Notes under the pieces: model-generated
Databases searched by the model: none
What the model saw: the letters and a program-made list of their open reading frames with translations, nothing else
What the model was told of the DNA's origin: nothing
Translations under genes and position numbers: made by a program
Assembly: GCF_030410135.1 (NCBI RefSeq)
Contig: NZ_JAUGQQ010000002.1
Span: 462,204-526,203 of the forward strand
From: Aequorivita aurantiaca
Lineage (GTDB): Bacteria; Bacteroidota; Bacteroidia; Flavobacteriales; Flavobacteriaceae
Direction of reading: 5' to 3'
Length of the DNA stretch: 64,000 nt
Part shown: in pieces, positions 54,372-62,341 of the stretch
Layout of the letters: every line of letters starts with the position of its first letter
Numbering within the stretch: the first letter of the stretch is position 1

Positions 54372-55928
54372 TTAAGATATTAAGTGTAGTTTTATTATAA
54401 ATGTGCTGCCCTTTCCCTTTTCGCTCTCTACGAAGATTTCGGCATCGTGGTCATCCAAGATTCGCTTGACATAAGCAAGGCCCAGACCGTGGCCTTTTAC
54501 ATTGTGAATATCACCGGTATGTTCGCGATAAAATTTTTCAAATATTCTTTTTTGGACGGGTTTGCTCATACCCATTCCTTGGTCGCGTATTTTAAGTATA
54601 ACGCTGTTCTTTACATTTTCTGAATAAATATCAATTTTAGGAGCATCTTCAGAATATTTTATTGCGTTATCCAATAAATTAACCACTACATTGCTAAGGT
54701 GCGATTTGTTCGCTAATACTGCCGATTGCAGCGCGCCGTAATGTGTTTTGATATATCCTCCCCTATTTTCCACAATTAAACTTACGTGCGATATTGCCTC
54801 CTCCACTACTTCTTGTAGGCTTACCCCTTCCTTGGGTAAATCCAATTCATTCTTTTCGAGCTTAGAAATTTGCAATACGTTTTCCACCTGTGCATGCATG
54901 CGCTTGTTCTCTTCCCTTATCATTGCCAGATATCGGTCCAAAAATTCTTTATTGTCCTTCACCTTCGGATTTTTAAGGGAATCCAACGCAAGGTTTATGG
55001 TTGCAATCGGGGTTTTGAACTCGTGGGTCATATTGTTTATAAAATCACTTTTAATTTGGGAAATCTGTCTTTGTTTATAGATTTGTGAAATAGCGCTGGA
55101 ATATGCCAGGATGATTACTGCCGTAAAAACGAGCGATAGTATTGCCATTCCCAAAATGCTGTTTAGCACCAATTTCTCTTTTTCCGAAAAATTTACATAT
55201 AGCTTGTAGGTTGTATCATTTTCAGTATCAAAAAGTGGCACTACGTACGTACTTCCTTCATTGTATTTAAAATTCTTTGACCGCACCTTAGTTTCAAGAT
55301 TGTTGCTGTATACCGCAAATTCAAACTTTGAATTCAATCCTCTTCCTTTTAATTCGCTGTCGATTAAATTGGAAATAACTTCGGGGCTCACCCTTTTATA
55401 AATAGGCGTGAGCGCTGTAATATTACTTACAAAACTTTCAAACTGCTTCTGCTCATAATCCTTCATTCTGGAAAAGGACACTGCTCCCGTTTCCATAGTA
55501 ATCCCGTCAAGTCCGTTAGAAATACGGGTTTTGGTTTTTCTATTCGTAAGTTTTTTGAACTGTATGCTATCAACATCCGTGTCAACCAATCCCGCGGAAA
55601 GTTTATAGTCCTGCTCTAAAATTCCATCGGTAAAAATGTAGGTTTCATTAGTGGCTTTATTCTGATATTTATAGGCCAATTCGGTAAAACTTACATTATC
55701 GGGAACTTTTATGCTGTCTACATAGGGTATATAGAGTTGATAATAAGCCTCAGTCTCACGTAATTTTATATCCTTTGCCACGGATAAAAGAACTTGTTTT
55801 GCGTTAATCGTAAATTGATCTGCTTTAGTTCGGTATGCATTTGATATCCAATATCCTTGAACAAATACTATCCCCAATAATGAGAGGCTCATTAGTGCTA
55901 TGAGCAGTACGAATAATTTTTTGTTCAT
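54372..55928 (-). CDS. Membrane sensor histidine kinase
   Basis: A 518-residue kinase starting at the ATG at 55928 (MNKKLFVLLIALMSLSLLGI); a longer start 8 codons up is possible but would overlap the upstream repeat element. Two membrane helices (about 5-25 and 265-290) bracket a periplasmic sensor domain of about 240 residues that I do not recognise. In the cytoplasm come the dimerisation helix with the phosphorylated His in MTHEFKTP and the ATPase with NLLDNAIKY, RDQGMGMS and GHGLGLAYVKRI. The signal is unknown. It is followed 4 bp later by its response regulator. Confidence 0.93.
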   Translation of the reverse strand: MNKKLFVLLIALMSLSLLGIVFVQGYWISNAYRTKADQFTINAKQVLLSVAKDIKLRETEAYYQLYIPYVDSIKVPDNVSFTELAYKYQNKATNETYIFTDGILEQDYKLSAGLVDTDVDSIQFKKLTNRKTKTRISNGLDGITMETGAVSFSRMKDYEQKQFESFVSNITALTPIYKRVSPEVISNLIDSELKGRGLNSKFEFAVYSNNLETKVRSKNFKYNEGSTYVVPLFDTENDTTYKLYVNFSEKEKLVLNSILGMAILSLVFTAVIILAYSSAISQIYKQRQISQIKSDFINNMTHEFKTPIATINLALDSLKNPKVKDNKEFLDRYLAMIREENKRMHAQVENVLQISKLEKNELDLPKEGVSLQEVVEEAISHVSLIVENRGGYIKTHYGALQSAVLANKSHLSNVVVNLLDNAIKYSEDAPKIDIYSENVKNSVILKIRDQGMGMSKPVQKRIFEKFYREHTGDIHNVKGHGLGLAYVKRILDDHDAEIFVESEKGKGSTFIIKLHLIS

Positions 55929-55945
55929 TCCCCAAAAATAAGATT

Positions 55946-55983
55946 TTAACATTTAGTGATTCTACCCTTTAACCAAATGTTAA
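55946..55983. promoter_or_regulatory. TTAAC-type repeats before kinase/regulator pair
   Basis: Inverted arms TTAACATTT (55946-55954) and AAATGTTAA (55975-55983). Read leftward, TTAACA-N5-TTAAAG (55983 to 55967) forms an 11-bp-spaced direct pair like sites of OmpR/PhoB-type regulators. It lies in the gap between coaE and the kinase gene. Confidence 0.45.
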
Positions 55984-55996
55984 CAAAAGTCGGGAA

Positions 55997-56590
55997 TTAC
56001 TGAAATTTGAAGGTTTGAAGAAACTTATTATGGATTGAAATTACCTGTTTTTGGGTTTCATGTAAATCGATATTTTTAATGATGATATCCGCCAATGTCG
56101 CTTTTTTTTCGTCGCTCCATTGGCTGTTCATGCGTTGTTCAATTTCTGTTTCGGAAACTGCGTCCCTTGCCATAACCCGTGCCAAACGTGTGTTTTTTGG
56201 AGCTGTAACCAGAATTGTCAAGTCACAATTTTTATAACCACCATTTTCAAAAAGAATGGCGGCTTCCTTTATTACATATAAGGCGTTTTGTTTTGACACC
56301 CAATCTTGAAAATGCACTGCAACCCTGGGATGGATAATCCCATTTACAGCCTCCAATAATAGTTTATCCTTAAAGATTTTATCCGCAACAAATTTTCTGT
56401 TTAAAATTTGACCAACATAAGTTTCTTCACCCAGTAAGGCAGTTAACTCATAGCGGATTTCCGGGGAAGAATCGGTTAATTTTTTTGCTTCAATATCTGC
56501 AATGTAAACAGGTACGCCTAAATCTGAAAAAAATTTAGCCACAGTGGTTTTCCCGCTGCCGATGCCACCTGTTAATCCAATTATTTTCAT
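55997..56590 (-). CDS. coaE: Dephospho-CoA kinase
   Basis: A 197-residue P-loop kinase, the last step of coenzyme A synthesis. Walker A GLTGGIGSGKTTVAK, the substrate region VYIADIEAKKLTDSSPEI, the conserved HPRVAVHFQDWV, and a lid with TRLARVMARDAVSETEIEQRM. Length is typical. It lies 17 bp after the YbbR-like gene in a leftward operon. Cytoplasmic. Confidence 0.95.
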   Translation of the reverse strand: MKIIGLTGGIGSGKTTVAKFFSDLGVPVYIADIEAKKLTDSSPEIRYELTALLGEETYVGQILNRKFVADKIFKDKLLLEAVNGIIHPRVAVHFQDWVSKQNALYVIKEAAILFENGGYKNCDLTILVTAPKNTRLARVMARDAVSETEIEQRMNSQWSDEKKATLADIIIKNIDLHETQKQVISIHNKFLQTFKFQ

Positions 56591-56607
56591 TTCTTAAGAT
56601 TTAGGCC

Positions 56608-57558
56608 TTATTTTAAGATAAAAAAATCTATTTTTTTTGGTTCAAAAACGACGTTATAAACATTCTGAGGCTTTTTCTCAAGATAGGGCAACATAAAGTT
56701 TTCCTCTTTATTTCTTTGGGAATAATCGCAGACCACGCGGAAGGAGTCTTTTGAAATTGAAGCAAAATCATTTACAGAAACGTCAAAGGTAACACTCACA
56801 GCGTTCGGCACCATTTTAACGTTCATATCCGGCGGAAGGTTTATAACCTCAACAGGCAAGGTAAATTGCCCCTGCGAGAATTCTGCCACCACCAATTGAA
56901 ACTCTACTTTGTTGGGTTTGATTGACACTATTTCATTTCCCGGACTTACTACCTTAACCGTTTCAGCAATATTTTTCTCTACATTATTTATTGAAATCAA
57001 TTCCGTTTCAATCGCATTAATATTCTTCAGGCTACCCGAAGGACCAGATATGGTTATGGAATCGGGAATAAGCCTTATGCTATCTACCGCCTTAAAACCA
57101 TTTTTAAATTTGATGTCTGTTTTTGCAGCCACTCGAACCCGTTTTAAAACAATAGGGTCCAAATGAACCGTCAACTCCTCGATGGAAAGATTTTTTATGG
57201 CCAAATTTCTGTTGAAATTAGCTGAGACCATTCTCAAAAGTTCGCTTCTTGAAATTGTAAACAGGCCTTTATCATTGGCATAATATTTCGTAACTGGAAC
57301 AGTTATTGTCGGTTGCTTAAATTTATAAAAAAGTATTTCGAAACCGTTTGCGGTCAAATCAAAAGTAATTTCCTTGGCATTGTTATCAGCCAACGCAGCA
57401 GTTTCGGGTATATTTTCATATTTAATTTTCGCGGTCATTGAAGATGTAAACTCTCTACTGAACTTCGTTAGAATCCAAAAACTGGTTGCCAATAAAAGGA
57501 ACAGCAGAAACCGATTTATCTTGGCATTTTTACTATTTTTTGAATATCCCTTTGACAT
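56608..57558 (-). CDS. YbbR-like (CdaR-type) domain protein
   Basis: A 316-residue protein with one N-terminal membrane helix (RFLLFLLLATSFWILTKF), then extracytoplasmic YbbR-type beta repeats: for example IKYENIPETAALADNNAKEI, RVRVAAKTDIKFKNGF...RLIPDSITISGPSGSL and GQFTLPVEVINLPPDMNVKMVPN. YbbR/CdaR proteins in other phyla regulate the diadenylate cyclase CdaA, but no cdaA gene is next to this one, so that role is not shown. It lies between a glycosyltransferase gene and coaE in a leftward operon. Confidence 0.88.
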   Translation of the reverse strand: MSKGYSKNSKNAKINRFLLFLLLATSFWILTKFSREFTSSMTAKIKYENIPETAALADNNAKEITFDLTANGFEILFYKFKQPTITVPVTKYYANDKGLFTISRSELLRMVSANFNRNLAIKNLSIEELTVHLDPIVLKRVRVAAKTDIKFKNGFKAVDSIRLIPDSITISGPSGSLKNINAIETELISINNVEKNIAETVKVVSPGNEIVSIKPNKVEFQLVVAEFSQGQFTLPVEVINLPPDMNVKMVPNAVSVTFDVSVNDFASISKDSFRVVCDYSQRNKEENFMLPYLEKKPQNVYNVVFEPKKIDFFILK

Positions 57559-57584
57559 TACTGTTTATTTGATGTTCAATAAAA

Positions 57585-58586
57585 TTACTTAAAAAATAAG
57601 GAGGGAAATTGTTTCCGAGGATCTTTCTTCAAAATAGTTATGAAAAATGAAGACTTCAAAAAGGCTAAGCCATAACCGAAAAACTGAATGAACACAGCAG
57701 CCACGGACAGTATTCCTATAAATAAACTTCGATTTTTTACAGAGGCGTCAGCAAAAATTAAAATGATATATAAAGCAAGTGAAACTATAAAAATCGGGTG
57801 GAAAATTAATGAGAACAAAACTGAAGCGACAACAAATAGAATGAATAGCGTTGGTAGCCAATAAGTAATTTTTGCCGCGGAAGGATGCCACTGGTTTAGA
57901 ATGGGCCTAGCGAGGCCGAACTTTTTTACTTGCACATAAAATTTTTTCCAAGAGATTCGCCTTTTATGGTAAACATATGCATTTGGAATAAAAGTGGTTT
58001 TGAAACCCGCTTTGAGGATACGCTGTGAAAGGTCAGGATCTTCACCTGGATGAATTTTGGCAAAACCCCCAGTTTCCGTAAAAGCCTCTTTAGAAATTCC
58101 CATATTGAAGCTTCTGGGCTCAAAATGAACCACACTCTTCTCACTTCCGCGAATGCCACCGGTTGTTAAAAATGAAGTCATTGAATAGTTTATAGCTTTC
58201 TGTAAGTCAGAAAAACTTTCGTGAGCCGCATCCGAACCCCCAAAGCAATGATAAAATGTTTTATTTAGATATGAATCTACAGTGTTTAAATAATGTGGTG
58301 GCAACAAACAATCGGAATCCAGAATTATAAAATAATTTCCTCTGGCCCGTTCCATTCCGAAATTTCGAGAATCACCAGGACCTGTATTCGTTTTAAAAAA
58401 ATAAGATATAGAAAGGCTTTTTCTGAATTTTTCAACAATTATTTCAGCCGTATCGGTAGAGCCATCTTCAACGATTACTACTTCAAAAGGTTGTTGAAAA
58501 TCCAATTTGAGAAAACTTTCCAAAAGCTCCAACACTTCTTGTGGTCGGTTATAAACGGGAATTATAAAGGAGTACATCCGTTGCAT
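57585..58586 (-). CDS. Family 2 glycosyltransferase, membrane associated
   Basis: A 333-residue GT2 (GT-A fold) enzyme: FIIPVYNRPQEVLELLESFL, EDGSTDTAEI, NTGPGDSRNFGMERARG, and the metal-binding LDSDCLLPP (DxD-like). Later ED motif: HPGEDPDLSQRILKAG. Two or three hydrophobic segments near the C-terminus (about 240-315) suggest membrane anchoring. It probably adds a sugar to an envelope glycan or lipid; donor and acceptor are unknown. First gene of the GT2-ybbR-coaE-kinase-regulator operon, with a -7 box ending 5 bp before the ATG. An ATG three codons in is an alternative start. Confidence 0.92.
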   Translation of the reverse strand: MQRMYSFIIPVYNRPQEVLELLESFLKLDFQQPFEVVIVEDGSTDTAEIIVEKFRKSLSISYFFKTNTGPGDSRNFGMERARGNYFIILDSDCLLPPHYLNTVDSYLNKTFYHCFGGSDAAHESFSDLQKAINYSMTSFLTTGGIRGSEKSVVHFEPRSFNMGISKEAFTETGGFAKIHPGEDPDLSQRILKAGFKTTFIPNAYVYHKRRISWKKFYVQVKKFGLARPILNQWHPSAAKITYWLPTLFILFVVASVLFSLIFHPIFIVSLALYIILIFADASVKNRSLFIGILSVAAVFIQFFGYGLAFLKSSFFITILKKDPRKQFPSLFFK

Positions 58587-58590
58587 TGAA

Positions 58591-58598
58591 CAAAGTTA
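58591..58598 (-). promoter_or_regulatory. -7 box TAACTTTG of the GT2 operon
   Basis: TAnnTTTG on the minus strand, ending 5 bp before the ATG at 58586; a leaderless transcript is implied. Confidence 0.65.
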
Positions 58599-58608
58599 AT
58601 TAAATAAA

Positions 58609-58638
58609 AAAAGCCATCCACTTAAGTGGATGGCTTTT
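58609..58638 (-). terminator. 30-bp perfect palindromic terminator
   Basis: AAAAGCCATCCACTT and its exact complement, followed leftward by a T run; it ends the T9SS gene at 58656-60386. Confidence 0.9.
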
Positions 58639-58655
58639 AAATTTATTTTGAAAAA

Positions 58656-60386
58656 TTAGTTTTTCAATACTTTGTAAGTACCAGTTTGGCCTTCAACAGT
58701 AACTTTCATAATATAGGTTCCGGTTGTTAAACCAGAAATATCCAAATTAGAAGTTGTAGCCCCTACCTTAGTATTCAATACGCTCTGACCTAACAAATTG
58801 TAGATAGCCACAGAATCAATATTGTTTACAGACTTCAAAGAAAGCGCACCATTCGTTGGGTTTGGATAGTAAGCAAATCCTTGTAATGCATTTTCTGAAA
58901 CTCCTAAGATTTCACCTCTTGCAGAAGTCCAAGCTACTTGGTCAGCACCACCGCTGAAAAGACCAATTACGGTTGAAGCACCTGTAAGAACATCCACTCT
59001 TCTCCACTGTGATTGGAATGCACCACCATCAAAAGCTGATAGATATACAAAACCAGGATCACCCTTAATGTAAGTTCCACCTTGACCGAAGTTAGCATCA
59101 AATCCTAATGATCCAATGATAGACGCTGTACCTGTTGCAAGATCAACATAGTAAAAATTATCATCAACGATATCGTGGCTGTAAGCATCACCATTTGCAT
59201 CGATCATAAGTGAAATACCACCGGCCATACCAGTCATACCAATTGTTGTAGCAGTGGCAGCACCTATATCAATAGTTGATAATGTAGAAGTTGCGATGTT
59301 TGTAGAAAGCGCATATAATGTTCCACTTGCATCAAACTCTGCACCAGCCCAAGTTTCACCATTTGGAGCAGCAATGTTTCCAAGAGAAGTGTAAACTCCT
59401 GTAGCAAGATCTACGCTATAGAAAGCACCACCGTTGTCAAGAACATAAGCCGTTCCGTCATTGTTTGGGTCAATTGCGCCAGCGTTTTCAAAGCCAACAG
59501 CTGGAGAAACACCAAGGTTAGTTAATGCCGTTGGATCAGCAGGATCAAAAGAAATTAAGTTAGCTGTTGTATTGTTTATACCGAAAACCTCAGCAGGGTC
59601 TGCACTTCCTCCTGGCTCATCGTCACCAAGAACGTTCCATACCATTCCAACAGTTAAACCTAAGTCAAAAAATGGCGTAGGTACATTTGCACCACAGTCT
59701 GTTGCCATAATATAGCTTGGTCCAGTTTCTCCAGCTGAATTAACACCAGTTGTCATATAATTAGTTCCAGTTCCGTCATCAACAAGTACCATTTCCATAA
59801 CCATAGCTTCTCCTGCAGGAATCATAGCTGAAAGTGGTAAATTTACAATACTTAATGCATCAGCATTTGTAGCAGTATGTACTGCTGTTCCTTGTAAAGT
59901 TAAAGTTCCACCTGGAAATGATCCTGGGGTAGTTGAATAGATATTAATTGTAATTGGAAATCCAGAAGGAGTAGTAATTGCATCAATGGCAAACTCAACT
60001 GCAGTTACTTCAAATCCATTAACCACACCAAAATCTCCTGCTAAATCAAAAGCTCTATAGAAATTGTTATTTCTAAAATCAATAGGGTGAGCTGCACAAG
60101 CAATACCAGCTCCAGCTTCAATGGTTTGGGAATTACTTTGAGTAATTACCATAGGAGCTAAATTTTGAATTCCATTGTAATGAACATTCAACATACGTTG
60201 CTCTTGCGTAGAAAAGTAATCATTCACGTCACCCGCAACATTTCCTATGGATTGAAGTCGAGTTATCAAACTTTCAATGGAAACTTGCGTTTGCTGGCTC
60301 GTGCTAGTTCCCGTAAAGGAATTTTGGGCATTCATTAAGCCAATGGACCCAATAAATACTGTAATTAGTAATGTAATTTTTTTCAT
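58656..60386 (-). CDS. T9SS-secreted protein with propeller-like DUF region
   Basis: A 576-residue secreted protein with a signal peptide (ending MNAQ). Residues about 95-250 look like a beta-sandwich seen in secreted flavobacterial proteins (FRNNNFYRAFDLAGDFG...EVTAVEFAIDAITT). Residues about 270-490 contain repeated blades (TAYVLDNGGAFYSVDLATG, GTLYALSTNIATSTLSTIDIG, FYYVDLATGTASIIG), a propeller-like pattern. The end is a T9SS type A sorting domain (YYPNPTNGALSLKS...TYIMKVTVEGQTG). A strong terminator follows. Surface or secreted; function unknown. It shares a 17-bp promoter element with the T9SS gene upstream. Confidence 0.9.
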   Translation of the reverse strand: MKKITLLITVFIGSIGLMNAQNSFTGTSTSQQTQVSIESLITRLQSIGNVAGDVNDYFSTQEQRMLNVHYNGIQNLAPMVITQSNSQTIEAGAGIACAAHPIDFRNNNFYRAFDLAGDFGVVNGFEVTAVEFAIDAITTPSGFPITINIYSTTPGSFPGGTLTLQGTAVHTATNADALSIVNLPLSAMIPAGEAMVMEMVLVDDGTGTNYMTTGVNSAGETGPSYIMATDCGANVPTPFFDLGLTVGMVWNVLGDDEPGGSADPAEVFGINNTTANLISFDPADPTALTNLGVSPAVGFENAGAIDPNNDGTAYVLDNGGAFYSVDLATGVYTSLGNIAAPNGETWAGAEFDASGTLYALSTNIATSTLSTIDIGAATATTIGMTGMAGGISLMIDANGDAYSHDIVDDNFYYVDLATGTASIIGSLGFDANFGQGGTYIKGDPGFVYLSAFDGGAFQSQWRRVDVLTGASTVIGLFSGGADQVAWTSARGEILGVSENALQGFAYYPNPTNGALSLKSVNNIDSVAIYNLLGQSVLNTKVGATTSNLDISGLTTGTYIMKVTVEGQTGTYKVLKN

Positions 60387-60429
60387 AATAAGTTTTGATT
60401 AAAAGGTTAAAATTTTCAATTTATGAGTC

Positions 60430-60446
60430 TAAAGATATTCAAAAAA
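60430..60446 (-). promoter_or_regulatory. 17-bp promoter element shared with 62229-62245
   Basis: Read leftward, TTTTTTGAATATCTTTA, which contains a near-consensus -7 box (TATCTTTA). The same 17 bases precede the neighbouring T9SS gene, 44 and 51 bp before the respective start codons. Confidence 0.6.
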
Positions 60447-60480
60447 GATTGACTCCAAAAATTTTATCGTTAAAAAACAG

Positions 60481-60510
60481 AAAATCCATCCGCTTTTGCG
60501 GATGGATTTT
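60481..60510 (-). terminator. Palindromic terminator of T9SS gene
   Basis: Arms AAAATCCATCCGC/GCGGATGGATTTT with a 4-base loop and flanking T run leftward, 19 bp after the stop at 60529. Confidence 0.9.
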
Positions 60511-60528
60511 TATAATGATTAAAATGTA

Positions 60529-62178
60529 TTAATTTTTCAAGACCTTATAGGTTCCAATTTGGCCATCAACGGTAACTTTCATAATATAGCTTCCAGAAGT
60601 TAATCCACTTAAATCCAAATTAGAATTTGTTGCATCAATTTTGGCACTTAAGACAACTTGACCTATCAAGTTATAAATAGCTACAGTATCGATGTTCTTT
60701 ACAGATTTTAAGGAAAGAATTCCCTGAGTTGGGTTTGGATAATATGCAAAACCACCCAATGCATTCTCAGAAACGCCCAATGGATTGCAATCACCTTCAA
60801 AATTATAAACCAAATCATCTGTTCCTGTAGCAACTAACCACGTAACACCACCATCAGGTGAATATACTGAAGGATAACCTACGATACTCGCAGTGGTAGT
60901 TTCCCAATAGCCCGGTCCTCCTGTACCAGCGGAAGTTGTAACATAAATACTTACCCAATAAGTAGTTGGAAAAGCAGCTTGTCCGGATAAAAGTATTGGA
61001 GCTAAGTCAAATACTACTTCAGTTACATCAAGTTGTGATGCAGCGGGAAAATCGCCCAATACTGTTTGTGAACTTGGAACAACACCAGTCTGCGTTGCAA
61101 TCACGTTTCCTGGATCTGGAAGTCCTCCAAAATCATCCGCATAAACTGTGATATCGGCGCTAACAATTGAATCGCCATCAGGCATTATAAAATTCACAGT
61201 TGCTTTATTCAGGCTCATATTCTCATTAATGGCCACTGTTAAATCAGTCGCAATCATTTGTGGGGTATCGGCTGACGATGTATATCCATTTTCAAAACCA
61301 TTTGAAGAATTTGATTCGTTACAAGCATTACCGCCACCTACAAGATCACCGTACATTACAAAAGGCATTCCTTGAGGAGTAAATGACCCTCCATCTTCAG
61401 CAATAATCCAAACTCCAGATTGATTTTGAAGAGCATTACCCGTTGTAGCATTACCTGTAATCACAATTGGTGGAGCCCATGGACCGGATGCCCCAGTACC
61501 TTCAAAAGTGTATTCAATCCAATATGTTCCCGGAGTTAATGACAATCCCGTGGTCAGACCGGTAACTCGTTGAATTTCTCTGGAAGTATCGCCTGGTGCA
61601 CTTTCCAATTGTCTAAATGCATCGGTTGCTGTTGCTGTATCAAGAATGTCAGTAGTTAAATCTCCCCAAATAACACTTGCACCGCCGCCACTTGGATCTC
61701 CATCCCAGACTTGAAGGTATAAAGCGTTTATTGAAGGAGCAGATGACCCCGTTTGATATGCGAATACATCAATGGACGTAATGTCATACGAATCAGTAAG
61801 CACAACATCATCTGCCATACTATTTCCTGCTGTAAATTGTGCGCCGAAACCATATAAACTCATTCCCAGAGAGGCATCCTGCAAGAAACTAATATCCGGT
61901 GGTCCTGCAACGTTGAAGTAAGGACCGTTGTCATAAACCACTGCATTAGGAGATCGGAAGTAGTATGTGCCGGTAAAAGGAATGTTTAAATTCTCATCTC
62001 TTTCAATAGTCGAAGTTAATCCTGTAGTTTCACCTACCGCTGTGCCTGTGGCATTATAATAGGCCGCTGGAAGTTGAACATTCGGCGAATTGTGGTCCGC
62101 GCTCACATTTGTGGCTCTATTTTGGCTAAATCCGATAGCACAAATACCCATAAAAATTAACAATGTAGTTTTTTTCAT
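60529..62178 (-). CDS. T9SS-secreted protein of unknown function
   Basis: A 549-residue secreted protein: signal peptide (MKKTTLLIFMGICAIGFSQ), then two beta-rich domains of about 180-200 residues. The first carries ADDVVLTDSYDITSIDVFAYQ and the second QMIATDLTVAINENMSLNKA; both include a phrase about a wedge-like D-G-x-P turn, and they look like related jelly-roll folds. No catalytic motif was found. The end is a T9SS type A sorting domain (YYPNPTQGILSLKS...SYIMKVTVDGQIG) that is close to those of the genes on both sides. It has a palindromic terminator and a 17-bp promoter element shared with its neighbour. Confidence 0.88.
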   Translation of the reverse strand: MKKTTLLIFMGICAIGFSQNRATNVSADHNSPNVQLPAAYYNATGTAVGETTGLTSTIERDENLNIPFTGTYYFRSPNAVVYDNGPYFNVAGPPDISFLQDASLGMSLYGFGAQFTAGNSMADDVVLTDSYDITSIDVFAYQTGSSAPSINALYLQVWDGDPSGGGASVIWGDLTTDILDTATATDAFRQLESAPGDTSREIQRVTGLTTGLSLTPGTYWIEYTFEGTGASGPWAPPIVITGNATTGNALQNQSGVWIIAEDGGSFTPQGMPFVMYGDLVGGGNACNESNSSNGFENGYTSSADTPQMIATDLTVAINENMSLNKATVNFIMPDGDSIVSADITVYADDFGGLPDPGNVIATQTGVVPSSQTVLGDFPAASQLDVTEVVFDLAPILLSGQAAFPTTYWVSIYVTTSAGTGGPGYWETTTASIVGYPSVYSPDGGVTWLVATGTDDLVYNFEGDCNPLGVSENALGGFAYYPNPTQGILSLKSVKNIDTVAIYNLIGQVVLSAKIDATNSNLDLSGLTSGSYIMKVTVDGQIGTYKVLKN

Positions 62179-62228
62179 AATAATCTATCGTTTAATTGTT
62201 AGTAATAAATTCATTTTGATGAATACAT

Positions 62229-62245
62229 TAAAGATATTCAAAAAA
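62229..62245 (-). promoter_or_regulatory. 17-bp promoter element shared with 60430-60446
   Basis: Second copy of TTTTTTGAATATCTTTA (minus strand), 51 bp before the ATG at 62178. Confidence 0.6.
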
Positions 62246-62291
62246 TGATGTAAAACAAATAAAATGAAATAATTATTCTCTATGAAAATAA

Positions 62292-62319
62292 AAAGCCGCT
62301 CATCAAAATGAGCGGCTTT
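62292..62319 (-). terminator. Palindromic terminator of T9SS gene
   Basis: 12-bp arms AAAGCCGCTCAT/ATGAGCGGCTTT with a 4-base loop and a T-rich stretch leftward. Confidence 0.9.
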
Positions 62320-62341
62320 GTTAATGGAAAAAAATCTATAA

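Noticed and set aside
56608..57558. Regulator of an adjacent diadenylate cyclase
   Set aside because: YbbR/CdaR repeats are present, but no cdaA-like gene exists in the window, so the functional link is not claimed.
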